Assembly: GCA_963693365.1 (NCBI GenBank)
Contig: CAVNZM010000006.1
Coordinates: 4,836,001 to 4,900,000 of the forward strand
Direction: 5' to 3'
From: Amoebidium appalachense
Taxonomy: Eukaryota; Ichthyosporea
DNA length: 64,000 nt
A program made the translations under genes and the position numbers. The notes under the pieces are model-generated. The model made no database searches. It was given only the letters and a program-made list of their open reading frames with translations, and was not told where the DNA came from. Shown piece after piece: positions 24,698 to 38,027 of the stretch (the first letter of the stretch is position 1; every line of letters starts with the position of its first letter).

Positions 24698-27600
24698 AAA
24701 GGGGTGGGGGGGATGATCCCAGCAATCTGCCAGTATGGCGTGTGAGTGCGTGTGTGTGTGTGTGTGACTGTGCTTGCGTCTGTGCGTGTATGATGTACGT
24801 ACACGAGTGGAGGTGGGTGCGTATACGTATGTGTGTGTGTGGGTGTGTGCGCGGAGAGACTCAGAGAGAATCCGTGGGAAATTGAGAAATCCTTTTCAGA
24901 AAGACTTTAATACGAGGTTGGGGGGCCGAGAGTGACTAGCAACACCAGAAAAACACGAAGAGAGGGAGAAACGGTGGCACTATGTGTGTGCACATGTGGC
25001 TCCTCGAACAGAAAATACATTACAGGCTCAGACTCTGAGAGCGTGTCTGAGCCCCTCCCCGCCCCCCCCCCCCCCCCCCCTCTCCCTCCCTTGCCCCCCT
25101 TCCCCCCCCCCCCCGCCCCTCCCCCCCATGGCCTAACTAACCTTGAAGTTGTCCATACTATTTAAAAGCTAAGACTCTTTTAACTCCTTCCCCTCTCCCC
25201 CCCCCCCCTCCCCCCCCCCCCCTCCCTGTTTTATGATCATCGATATCCGGTGCACGTGATGTTCCTTCACAGCTCACCTACATGTCGGTAATGAACAGCG
25301 TACATCCCCCCTCCCCCCCCCCCTCCCCCCCCAGGGCCTCCCCCCCCCCCCTCCCACCCCCCCCCCCCCCCCCCCCCTCCCTCCCCAACAACAACAAAAG
25401 CAAAAGAAAAGTATTATCAAGTTGCCAAGTTCTGTGTTCACGTATATCATCAGTGCTGGTCAGGGTTAGCCACCACGGGGATTGAACGTACTGTTGGGGA
25501 ATTGGTTTTTGTGGTTGTCAATACATGTACAGGTGTAGATGATACTTTTTTGAAAAATTAAGTATTCGATCAATCGATATGTTTTATGTAGCCAACGAGA
25601 AGAAAGTGTGATATATCAACCACGTGTTGCTATGCATTTTCGTGCACGTGTCACAACCGAGCCAATAGTTGTGCATATTTAGAAGGTTAAATCGAACATA
25701 CTAAATAATTAGTGATATCAGTTGATAGATAGATAATCATGAGTACCATGATAACTTGAGTCCATATTTAGTTTTTGTGGCCATGGCTCCTGCAGCCAGT
25801 GATCATGAACGTTTCGATAGGCTGGGACCAGAACGAATCACATGCCCCATAAATCCTTGTCCATTCACCGAATTTCACCCCGGCCCAATTCACAACCTTA
25901 TCAGTTCTAAAGTCTTCTCAAGCACGAACCACATGCTCCAGTAACTCCATTCATCATGATCCAAGACTTCCAAGTTCATTTAGTTCACAGGCTTATCAGT
26001 TACAAGGGGCCTCCTCTGTGTGCATGTGATTGGGAGATTTATGATCAGGATTAGCAGTCGTTGTGCAGATCGATCATTCATGGGCAAGCGGCTGAGATTG
26101 TGAACACAGATTGAGCACGGTCTTTGAGCACCTTATAAACCTTGTACATACAAGTACATATGCGTGCAGTGTCGTATGCATCGTGTACATATGGCAGCAC
26201 GGTCCGTTTGTGTCAATCAGTTGTGTATAAGTGCTCAACTAACTTAAAAAAATAGGGAGACTCCCATGATTCAGAATTGGCTATCGATATATCTACAACC
26301 TACGCATAGGCATGCGCATGTACATGGCATATCACACGATGTCGTGGCACCTAGTATTGGGTGTTCCATTCACTCACTCACGAATGCATATTAACGGGGG
26401 ATTTTTATACTACCAACATATCAATATATGTATGATCTACAATAATAGCAGAATAATATTACATAGATAGTACCGCCGGGCTGGAAACCATGATCGAGTG
26501 AGCCAGCTTCTCGGAGCTCCGAGTGATCTTCGCACGGGCCTCTGAATCACTGATCCAGGTGCACATGAGTCACAGTGACGGTCTCCGTACGCGTTGACGG
26601 GCAACGGCTCGGACGACTGTCGGTTGTCCGACTGGCGACTCGAGCGAGGTGCACGATGGTACGGTGCTAATGTTTCTTCTCCTCTTTGTGTCACTTCAAA
26701 AATCTCTGTTCTGTCCTGGCTGTCTGTTTACTACTTGTACAGTACAGTGCATATGCATGTACATGTGGGCATGATATGACCGGTACCCGCGCAAGCTATA
26801 TAGCTAATCATAACTAGCTACAAACGGTGCACGTGCACCACGTATTATGAGCTGTGGCGCTTTCGAGCATCATAGTAGTACAATAGGACATAGCTACCCT
26901 TGCTGAGTCCCGATAACGTTTTTTTCTCAATCGTTAATAAGAGACCTATAGTGGCATACAGGCTTCATATATATGCGTGAAGGTAGCTCATATCATGGTA
27001 TATACAGTGTGTATGTATACACATGAGTAATATGCAAATTAGTATGCATATATATAAACAATGGCACGGTGCGCCTGCAACCCGTCTCTAGGTGAATGTT
27101 GCGAGCAACCGTTCGGCTTCAGCCCCATGGCCCCAGCTCATGGCCCCATGCCATGATCAATCTGCCCAGCCCACTGGCCACACAGTGCCACCCATACGTT
27201 TATAAAACTATATAAAAAAAGTATGAATATATATCACCGCGGTGCCGGTAATACATCACAACTACTGTGGCACACGTGCACGCACGCTTGATCAAAGTGT
27301 TGTAATCACGCGTGATCCATTCCTTTGGCGATCTAATTAGAACTTTCATCTGTTTGTCCCATTGCAGATCGAACATTGCTTGCATGTAGTAAAAAGACGA
27401 CACGCGTACACACGCGACAACCTACGGGACTGAGAAGCACACATGGACGTATAGGGAGGAGCAGCACCGCTAATCTTGGGTGAGTGACCGCGGGGTGTTA
27501 GTTTTGTTTACTAGAGAGTCTACTACAAGGTTGCATCGAGTCAGCCTACAGCGCTGCCTGCGCTCGGAGCTTCGTAGCTCGTTTAATTGGGCTTTGTATT

Positions 27601-28945
27601 GTCAATTCAACAATTGTAACAATAACCATTTCTGGTAAAACACAGACCAATCCGTTCCGACGCCGGGACCTTGGGGCCCCGGGCGCCGCCGTAAAAGTGT
27701 AGCACAGACAAAACGCGACATACAGCACTTATTGATAAATCCAGGCGCTGCTTTTGTGTTTTTTGGTCTAATTACAATGCCTGAGCGCCGTGTTCGGATC
27801 GACACTTTCGAAAGCTCAAGATTCGAAACCAATAGAAAACGACACTCGCACTAAAAAGGCATCATCGAAAGCAAACATCTCCAGACTTCCATTTTGGAAA
27901 GCCTTTATTGATGATTTATAAGTATGGCTGTGGTGTTACGGTGTGTGTGTGTAGGGGGTGGGGGCGTATGCATGCCATGTAGTTTAAATAGCTCCCGATT
28001 CCCCCGCGCACGTTTTAGTAAACTGAACAAACTGTTTTACCCTCCTCGTAGCCACCAGGCTAAGTTCTGTCAACCAAGAAGGCGCCTCGCCAATAGGAAT
28101 CGGCATTTGGAGAAAAGCAACTTCGAAAGAGGCTCTAGAGGCACATTTGATTGGATCCCCACTCGGCCGTTCAGTATAACTATAACAACAGGATTATGTC
28201 GGGATATTCCTTTTATAAATTGGTAGTTAAATTGAAATAAATATCCTGAGACTATTTCTTCCAATAGATACTTGTTCATATGCATATATCCTGTAATTAC
28301 AATCAAGTTGCAGAATCAATTTCACTGGTTATTTCATTTCATAGGCAGAACTGGCCCGGGTCTTGCCCGCTACAATAGATGGCGGCGTGCGCGCATGCGC
28401 ATGGGCCTGCACAAGTTGCCTGCAACTTCCGGGTTTGCCAAACCGCATATGTATAAAGGCACAGGCGGTGACCCTGCCAGCACCAGAAACGACACCTGTT
28501 TCTTCTTATTTTTTAGCCACTTTGAAAAAGAAGACAATTTCAGTATCTCAATGTCAACCACTAATCCTTATGATACAACCGGGCGTTGCACCTTAGGATC
28601 TGCCATTCCCTGCGACGTTTACTGATTGTTGTGGTTGTTAACATAAGTGTCGTGAACCCTTCTTGTCCATCTGGATCCTTTCTTTAGCTAGATCGTTTTG
28701 TTGTAGTTACTTAAATAAGTAATGCACTTGTAAAAAAAAGCATGTAGACAGCGACCTTCGGCGCACACAAATATACTCATCTGGCCATACACTGTTCAAA
28801 CAATATGCTTGTCAACAATACCCATTGAGTCTGATCCAGTAATTAGAAGGCTGAGGTAGATCTTACTAATGCTTCTCATCACAACCCTTATTTATATGAA
28901 ACCAACCCACTTATCTACCCTCCTAAAAGAACAACTTACCTCAAA
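22412..28945. other. Long intergenic region, no gene recognised
   Basis: 22.4-25.4 kb is broken by homopolymers: 51 G at 22807-22857, G-runs near 23135-23177, C-runs at 23320-23520, 23890-23950 and 24400-24465, and (GT)n at 24628-24696. 25.5-28.9 kb is clean mixed sequence without such tracts. Short open frames there resemble nothing known. The contrast in composition within one gene-free region is itself visible. Regulatory sequence for the bZIP gene may lie near its 3' end. Confidence 0.55.
22807..22857 (+). repeat. Poly(G), 51 bases
   Basis: Uninterrupted G-run, one of the longest in the window. Such runs can form G-quadruplexes and are easily miscounted by sequencing. Confidence 0.95.
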
Positions 28946-29158
28946 GTGAAGAATATAGTATTGGTAGTCCCCGTGCACAAACCACAGCGTGTTATCAGAT
29001 CCATCTTCCCAAAAGCATTTCGACAGATGGCGATTGGAAACGCAGGAATGGCGTTCGATTGCGATCCTTCTACCCTTCCATTTGGGCACGGGTCCCAGGG
29101 CCACAACTCCACGAAACCTACCCACACATACACCAACAACACAATAGTAACAGCAAAC

Positions 29159-30378
29159 ATGCCAACACCCCGTACGGACTCCTCTACCTTTCAGTTATCA
29201 ATGAATCAGTTCCCCGATGACCTCTACATGCAGTGCATGCTGACCGCCGCTTCGTCTCAACAGCTTGGCAATGCGTCCACGTTTCGAGATGAGTTTTCAA
29301 ACGACCCGTGTGCAACAGCATTCCAACAAGCTCGCACACACAGTAATGACCTATTGCCTTTCAACACATTACGGACGGCCAGCAGCCCAAAGACGAGAGT
29401 TGCCCCCCCGGCAGCCCCAGCTCATTCCTTCCACCAAGGATACCAACCATACCCTTCCCTACGCCCCATTCTTAAACAAAACACACAGTCCAATCTCAAG
29501 GCTCGCATCGCACAACTCGATCACCCCTCATCGTTCCCACCCACACCGACCATGAATAGTTTTGCGCAAGACTTTACACCGTCGTTTGAGTCGTTGGGTC
29601 ATGGTTTTGGGGGGTCGACCACCGGGCAGGCAAACATGAACCTTCGGCCTAGAAGTCAGTCGTGTTCGAGCCTTGCGTCCCAGAGCTCTTTTCCGGCCGG
29701 CAGCGCTATGAACGAGTCTGCAGAAACAAAAATCGAGGCAAAGAGGCAAAAGAATAGGGAGGCTGCTGCGCGGTAAGAAAACCCCTTTGTTTTTGTCTTT
29801 TTTCAATTAATTACTCCGTCCCGGATTCCAATTTCTTTATTGGGAATTTTTTCTTCTCTCTCTGGTGTACACACACCATTTTTTGCCATCTTCATTATCA
29901 TGATGACAATATTATATAAATCTTTTCAACCCAAGTTACCGTCAAAAGTCAACACTCGTGCGGCTTTTCCCCACAAGTGACCCAGTTTATAACAAGGCTG
30001 CAGACGCAAATAATCAAATTGCCTCGGCAAGCACACCACTCACTACGCACAGACATGACATAGAGAGGAATTTTAATTAAGGCATCCAAGCGTAAGGTTA
30101 ACTAGGTCATGCTAAATTAAGAAAGCCCATAGTAAGTAAGCTGCAGGAACCCGTATCCACACAAGTCGAAAGGTGAGAAACGGGGAACATACAACACAAC
30201 AAAAAACTAAAGCCAATTAAAAATAGAGGTATATTGTATAAATAACACAAGGATGTATGGCTAAGTGGGGGCATTCCATTGGCAGGTGCCGTACACGTAG
30301 ACGTCAGCTGATTGAAGAGCTTCAAGACAGAGTCGAAGACTTGACCGGAGAGAGGGACCGTCTTGTCAGTCATGTAGC

Positions 30379-30434
<56 letters not shown>

Positions 30435-31036
30435 ACACACACACCGTAGCACTCATCCCTCCCCGGGCCCCCCCTTCCTCCCCGTCTCTCCCACCGTCTC
30501 ACCCCCTCTGAGCTCCTTCAGTACCCCTTCAACTTTCCTTCTTTTGGAAGATTCCTTACACGACGTCTGTACAAGATAAGTCTTTAAACCACTCTTAACG
30601 GCCTTTCTCCATAGCTACCATTAGAATCCGGTGAGTTAGTAAGTGGCGATTATAGGGTTAAAACGTCAGTTTTGTGTCTCAGAACTGAGAAAGATCGGCC
30701 TCCATATAGTGCGCCCGGCTTACCCGGACCTTTTTCCTCCAGATCCAATTCCTCATGCAAAAAGTGGAAACGCTCGAGCGGAATTTGGCAAGCCCTGGTT
30801 CATCTATTGTGCAGTCCCCTGAAGACCATCTGGAAACAGTTCCGAAATTTGCACCCGAAAACACCGAAAAATTAAACGGACACAACAATCGCCCAGCCAA
30901 CACTATGAACTCTGATGAAAACCGGTGGAAATTACGGTTTTTGGGGAACCGGTCATCATCGCTGCCAAACGCAAACCAGTGGTGGCTGACGGGAGAGAGC
31001 ATTGTCGAGTATGAAGGCGGGCTTATGTCGTCATAA
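29159..31036 (+). CDS. bZIP transcription factor (ATF/CREB-like), 3 exons
   Basis: Nuclear DNA-binding dimeric factor. Exons: 29159-29772, 30286-30373, 30743-31036, giving 331 aa. The basic region is KRQKNREAAARCRTRRR (195-211) with the canonical N199-x7-R207. It is split by intron 1 inside the codon for R205. Leucines at 217, 224, 231, 238 and 245 make a five-heptad zipper that continues smoothly across intron 2. The AAARCR signature is closest to ATF2/ATF7 and yeast-type ATF factors. The N-terminal ~190 residues are Ser/Thr/Pro/Gln-rich, typical of a transactivation region, without a recognised motif. The start is uncertain: in-frame ATGs at 29027 and 29048 would add 44 or 37 residues. 29159 has A at -3. 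A 54-base C-run begins 7 nt after the exon 2 donor. A candidate ATTAAA is at 31122-31127. Confidence 0.87.
30381..30434 (+). repeat. Poly(C), 54 bases, next to a splice donor
   Basis: Starts seven bases after the donor of bZIP exon 2 (exon end 30373) and is followed by a short (CA)n. No other sequence lies between donor and tract. Confidence 0.9.
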
Positions 31037-32320
31037 AGCAAGTGCACACAGTACGTCATGCACACAGTACTTCAGTACGTCCTGCACAATCACAAATGAT
31101 GTCCCTGTTTTCTGCGTGGAGATTAAATTTTCCCTAAAGTACTTTGGCCCTTTGTTTTTCACTTGCATTTTTTGTTGTTGGTTTTTTATTTATTTATTTA
31201 TTTATTTATTTTTAATGATGATGTTGATGGTGAGAGACACCGGGAGCTCTACAGGGGTAGCCCGAATATAAGATTACGTGAATTTCGGCTCTAGCCCGCT
31301 AGAGCATTTCCAGACCCCCCTAGCACACAGGGAAACGATCCTAATTTTCATATATGCCTTGGGGGCCGCCCAGCTAGAATCTTAATTCATTTAGACTACC
31401 TTTAGAGGGGTTCGACTAGTCCCAGAACGCTGATTTATTCACTGGAACGTGTCACATAAGTAATGAATACGGTTTTTAAGCCCGGTTTCTGAGGTTTGTG
31501 TGCATCAACCAATTTCTTTTACCGAGGCTCTAATATTAGGCTATGTGACGTTGCATTTGTTTTTAGGCTGAAATGTGGTATTCCGACAGTCCTAATCATT
31601 ATGCCGCTAATGTTCAATATGATAATTTATCTTTATTTCGTTGGCAAGGCATTTTTTCCCCCCGTTTTACGTAGGGGCGAAGCTTTCTAATCTCTATGGT
31701 TCTGGCATCCATTGTAACATCTCCCTAAACCTTGGTTACTAGGTCACGTTTTCGCAAAAATACTTGCTGAACTGGTTTATTTGAAGTCTTTAACGGCTGC
31801 CCTGACACTGTAATTAGTGGCCTTAAAGACTTGGACACGTCCCTCCGTCCAAAGAATGGGCCACAAGAAGCACATGTATGTACAAACACATTTTTATAAC
31901 TTAAAGTTTGTTTCTTCAGAGTTGTCACCTTACCTTAAATCAATATCCAGTAGATCTCACGCGCTGTTATATATTTTTTGCCTATCTATAGGTCCGTAAT
32001 TGCGATCCTATGCTAACTCGATTACATGTAGCTGATGCGATCTGATTTCGTTTAATTATAAGGTAGCATGATACTGCCAACCGGTTGGCCCCTGCCCTTC
32101 TTCCCAAATATGGTATCACACGTCGGAATCGCCGGGACTTAAAGTTGCAAAGTCCGACAGCGGCAGAAACACCTTCGCCACGAGGGATTGGGAAAGGGGT
32201 TGGGGTGGGTGGGTGGGGGGGGGAAGGTAAGATGGGCCGTCAAGCTTAAGACGGCGGGTTGGGGGGGGGGGGGGGGGGGGGGGGGAAGGTAAGATGGGCC
32301 GTCAAGCTTAAGACGGCGGG

Positions 32321-32359
<39 letters not shown>

Positions 32360-33336
32360 GATCTAGAGAGAGAGCTGAAGTTTTCGGAGTCCCCTACCCA
32401 CCCACCCACACGCACGCACGCACGCACACACACACGCACACACACCCAACCACACATACACACGCACACCCCCCACCCAGCCACACCCCCACATCCCCAC
32501 ACACGTGTCATGCACACCTACACATGCACGCATCCATGCACACATGCACACACCCACATAGTTTCACTCGGAGATGTGCCGTACCTCCCCATTCAATTGG
32601 TGCAGACATTTACGTGGGAGAGATGTTATCGTTTTAGTTTTAGTAATTCACAAGCCCTTTATTTTCCACTTTTAGTAATTAATCATAACTCACAAAGACT
32701 TCATTGATTTACTTATGGTCATGAGGCAAGCCTTAGGAGAGGCGAGATGCGGGTGTGTGGCTAATATTACAGAGGCCAGCTTGAGAAAACCACAAAAATG
32801 TATTTAAATATATCCAAAGTGTTATTAGATATACCAAGTAAAGCATCGTTGCAAATCGCGTTCTGCAATTGATATAGCCCGTATTTACACAATCTCCACG
32901 TCCTCACAGAGAGAATCGTGATGTAAAATGCGAGCTGGCGGGCCTAAATTTCGTTAAAACAAAACAAAACAATCAATAAAAACAATGCGGGCCTAAATTT
33001 CGTTAAAACAAAACAAAACAATCAATAAAAACAATACGCGTGCAGCGCAACAAACAACAAGAACTATCACACCAGATGTTTGAAAGCAACACGAACAAAA
33101 AAAAAAACAAAGCCAGACAAGATTTTAATTACTTCCAAACCACGACATGGGTAATGCATCCACTCCACCAACAGCTATCATAGCCGGAAGCACCAGTTAC
33201 CATAGCCGGAAGCACTAAATTTTATCTACACTTTAAACCCCATTTCAAAACATAAACACAATGATTCGGAAGCTCTAGTATGTGCTACTATAGTTTTTTC
33301 TATAAGCTCTAGTATGTGCTACTATAGTTTTTTCTA
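31037..33336. other. Intergenic region with short tandem duplications
   Basis: No gene is recognised. Small direct duplications are visible: a ~42 bp word with AAGGTAAGATGGGCCGTC at about 32225 and 32286, each ending in a G-run; a ~47 bp word with GGGCCTAAATTTCGTTAAAA at 32940 and 32988; and a ~33 bp word with AGCTCTAGTATGTGC at 33272 and 33305. A (CA)n-rich stretch lies at 32398-32560. Confidence 0.6.
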
Positions 33337-33552
33337 CTATGTCTTGACGCGCTTCGCTGCGTTTTCCGCTTCCAACTTCAAATATCTTCCCCTCCACACC
33401 AACGTAAGAATGGTGGTGAACGCTGCTACCCCGGCCATCAGATACGTAGAAAGTGACATGTCGTTGTTTGACCCACGAACGAGGGGACCGTCACACAGAG
33501 AGATGAAGATGATACCAAATACCTGTACGTGTGTGTGGGTGGGTGGGTGGGT

Positions 33553-33589
<37 letters not shown>

Positions 33590-33769
33590 GATGGCCGGGG
33601 GGGGAGGGGGTGGGGGGGGAAGGAAAAAAGGGGGGGGGGGGGGGGGGGGGGAGGGGGGGGGGGGGGATGGTGAAAGAGTGAGCGAGTGTGAGGGTGTGTG
33701 TGTATGCATGGACACGCGTGCGCGAATGTGTGTGCTGAATTTGAGTGAGCGTTGCGTGCACGTCTTATA

Positions 33770-33813
<44 letters not shown>

Positions 33814-34010
33814 CATTTGAGCATGTGTGTGTACGTGCAGTGCCACACACATTCACAACCTCCAGCCCCTAGATCCGATTTATCCAACCATCCAATCACA
33901 CACCCCCTCACCGTGCAATCGGATTACCTTACACCAATCACAACGCCTACGCACAATCTCCGAACTGTCCGACCCTCCAGCCCATCAATCCGATACACGC
34001 ATTCATCCAA

Positions 34011-34050
<40 letters not shown>

Positions 34051-34873
34051 ACAAAAAAAAAAATAATAATAAAATAAAATAAAATAAAATAAATTACAAA
34101 AATAAAAACGGTGGATAATCGGATTCCCCTCGCCCAATCACATCCTACACACCTCAGTGACACCTGCCCCAGTCCCTCAATCCGGTTCACCCATTCAACC
34201 AATCACACACACCCATCCCGTACAATGCATGAATAATCGGATTCCCCTCAACCAATCACATCCACACATCCCGCGCACCTGCCCCAGCATGCACAGTAGT
34301 CCACTCGTAGCAGCCTCAGGAATCGGGTAGGAGCACTCAGCCGATAACTCAAAACACACGGGCATAACACCAAAGGCAAACGCACCCAACACACCGCAAC
34401 AAAGACACAGGGAGATCAGACGTCCGGGCCTGTGTGTGAAAGACAAACAGAAAAGGGAGTGTTAATGGAGATCAGTGAGAGGGTGAGAGGGTTGTGGGTG
34501 GATGGGGGGGGGGGGGGGGGGGGGGGGAGGGGGGAGGAGGGAGAAGAGGAGACGGGGAGGGGCCGGGTGGGGGTGGGGGTGGGGGGGGTTTGAATGCGTC
34601 ATTAAGTACGAAATACACATGAACAACGGATAACGCGATGCAGAATGCAAACCACACAAGGGGGAATGATGATGTATGAATTAGAGGGCTGGGGTTTTGG
34701 AAGTGGAGTAAAAGACAAAACGCAAAAACAAAGGGGGGGGGGGGGGTTTGCGAGAAAAGTGGTTGACGAGGGCCGCGGAATGGATCAAGAGAAAGGGGAG
34801 CCGCAAAAAGACGAGAGAGGGAGGAGCGGAAGAAATGAAAGAGAGAGAGAGAAAGAGAGAGAGAGAAAGAGAG

Positions 34874-34922
<49 letters not shown>

Positions 34923-37081
34923 GAGGGGGGGGGGGGGGGGGGGGGAGGGAGGTTCCACAGTGTTACACGCATGAGAATGCGAAATTTAGCAGTGTACAAC
35001 CAAAAAGATACAGGACGCAACATGTAAGCAAAACCTTGTTCCGAATCACAGAAGATTGCCAATGTGACTCTCGATGGCATGGGGCACACCCATAAAATGG
35101 AAAACAACTCATGACAACTATGTATCCCCCCTCCCCCCCCCCCCCTGCCCCCCCTGTCCCCCGGATACATTTTTTGCTCATCGCCCATGCCTATTTGCTC
35201 CAAAAGATTTCGTATTAATGTATGGACCCGGTTGCTCAGGAGTTGGAAGAGTGTAGGTGTGTGCGAGTGTGTGTTGTGTATGTGTGTGAGAGAGAGCGCG
35301 ACCTGTGTGTGCGTGTCTGCGTGTGTGCGTGGGCCTTGGTATGGGAGGGTGTTTTTTTTTTGTTTTGTTTTTCCCGTTTTCTTTTCTTTCTTTCTTGTTT
35401 CTTTTCTTTTCTTTTTTTTTTTTTTGGGTTGGGGGGGGGGGGGGGGGGGAGGGGGGGAGGGGGGGAGAATTTAGGGGGGAGGGGGGAGGGGGGAGGGAGG
35501 AGGGGAGCATACTTGTTAGCCTCTACGGCAAACCACACAAAACTAATTGTACACCCCGCAATCACAACCGTCATCACCTCCCTATACCTCCTCGTCTTGT
35601 CCAGTACGAATCCCGTTAGACCCGCACCCAAAAGACCCCCCACTATGATTAGAGCCCCCAACAGCCCTGCGTCATCCACTGAGTATCCGTTGGGTTCAAT
35701 AATTTGCTGCAAAAGCGTGGTCAGGGTGTTGAATAGACCAAGACCGAGACCGAATACGAAAAACACAATGATAAATCCGTAATTTCGGGAGAGCACACGC
35801 AGGTGTCCCATGTACTCCTGCATCGACCCACGGCTGAGTAGCTTCAGGTCGTGACCGAAGCTGTCCACACTGTTGTCCGAGACCTCTACGTTTTTCGGCT
35901 TGTCTTTTCCGGTATTTTCCGGTATTTCCGGATCCCTACTTTCAACCACATTCTTCGTAGTTTCCACCGGCATACAGCCACTACCCTCATCATTTTTGCT
36001 CAACGAATCCGGGTGCGAAATTCCGTTCATCTGGGCACTTTTACGTCGGGGAGCCGTGGCAGAGGGGGCGCAGGGGGGTTCGGCTTGCATGAAAATTGCC
36101 AGAAATGACATTGCGGTCACAATTCCGGCATAGACTAAATTTAGGACGGTGAACTCGCTGGCGATTGGCTTGCTGACTAGGGCTGGGGTTAAAACGGACG
36201 CAACGGCGATCCCGAGGGGGTTTGACACCGTACCCTGATTTTTTTTTTATTTTTTATTTTTTTTTTTTTTGGGGGGGGGGGGGGTGATGTATGCGTTAGA
36301 GGGTTGGAAATATGGAGGAGACAACAAAGAGCAACAACAAAGCGTCACAAAGGTGGGAAATCCAAAATCAAACAATTTAAGCGTGCAGGCAGAAGACACT
36401 TGAACAGAGCCCATCATCAGGGGGGTTCCTATGCCTCCACAAAAGCATGGGTTTCGACTCTTTAACCTCTCGCGCGTGGTTCCCAACCCATACTTTGTTT
36501 CAACAGCAATAGACGAGTGCACCCGTCTTGGCCAAAGACGAGTAGGGTTGTTCAAGGAGCAGCAATCTAAGAACGCAGAGTCTACAAAATCTGCAAGCAG
36601 ACAAAAAAATAAAGAAAGCAAGCAGAGAGATAGAGCATAAGCCGGGCTTCTACAAAGCTCCCTGACTCCCGTATATGGGTGGGTGGGTGGGTGGGTGGGT
36701 GGGGCAGGGGGGAAGAAGGGGAGGGGGGGGGGGGGGGGGGGGGGGGAGGGGGTTAGCATTTGGTAAACATGAAGTAAAACGACCCACTGTTAGTCACAAG
36801 CAGAGCGACTAGAAAACATATACACAATGCATGTGGGTGGAAAGGAGGTGTGGGTGGACAAGTGGTGGTGGTTTGGGACGGGGCCAGGGGGAGCGGATAG
36901 GGTGGCGGAACCGAATCCAAAGGGTACACAAACACACGCAATGCGCATCCATACAACTCGTGAGCTTTGGTTTTTGTGTGTTCTTACACGCATCCGTGTT
37001 TTTTGCTGAAGGGAGCATTTCTTCAGCTGCAAGAAACCAAAATACGCAAGCAGAGCAAAACATAATGGTATCAGTTGCCCC

Positions 37082-37117
<36 letters not shown>

Positions 37118-37130
37118 GGGGGGGGGGGGG

Positions 37131-37206
<76 letters not shown>

Positions 37207-37970
37207 GGAGGGGAAGGGGGGGGGGGGGGGGGGTATTCATACAATTGTATTTGCGGTGGCACGCTGTTGATCCGCAAACCACGTGGCAGCCAGTTTAGTT
37301 GATGTGGCAAGGATGAGCGGCTGACCTATGCTCCCGAGCATCTGACCAATAAGAAGGAACGCATACTTGGCGCCGGTGGACACAGGGAAAAGCGAAATGC
37401 ACCGGACCTGAAAAAAGCAGTGTATGAGCAATATTGTGTTCATTGCATTGTTTATCTACCTCTACCCCTCACGAAACCTATTTCCCTGTTTTTTACCTTT
37501 TCGGTCTCCATAGAGTTTTTCTTTCCTTTCCTTTTTTATTTTTATTTTTTTTTTTTTGGTGGGGGGGAGGGGGGGGGGAGGGGGAGGAGCGGAGGGGGGA
37601 GGGGAGGGGGTACGAGAGATCCTGATATCCTCTGGGCGGCGATTAATAGAGCCAACAGAGACGAGGGTCCGAGAGAGGGGTTGAGACGGAGGAAGGGCGG
37701 GAAAGAGGGGGAGGAGGATTTCGCGGAGCAATCAGGTGCGCACACGTGTTGCGTATTTGTGATGCTGCAGTTTTCTGTAACGTCTCTGCTGTCTTCGTGT
37801 CTACGTGTGGGGAGTGCGGGAATGCAAGTGTGCATGCGGAAACATGCGCCAGTGTGTTTGTGCGCTTTTGTGCATGCCTGTCTTGGGTTTGTCACGTGGG
37901 TAGGTTGCATCTGTGTTTGTGAGTATGCGTGCGTGCGTGCGTGTGCGTGTGCGTGTGCGTGTGCGTGTGC

Positions 37971-38027
<57 letters not shown>

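Noticed and set aside
27924-28226. Plus-strand frame of 100 codons, basic
   Set aside because: No recognisable domain, weak start context and no splice or promoter support.
36451-36461. tRNA-type B box (GTTTCGACTCT; also GTTTCGACCCC at 48030 and GGTTCGACACC at 985)
   Set aside because: Only about 9 of 11 positions fit, no A box lies at the right distance, and in the repeats the word is explained by helix 2.
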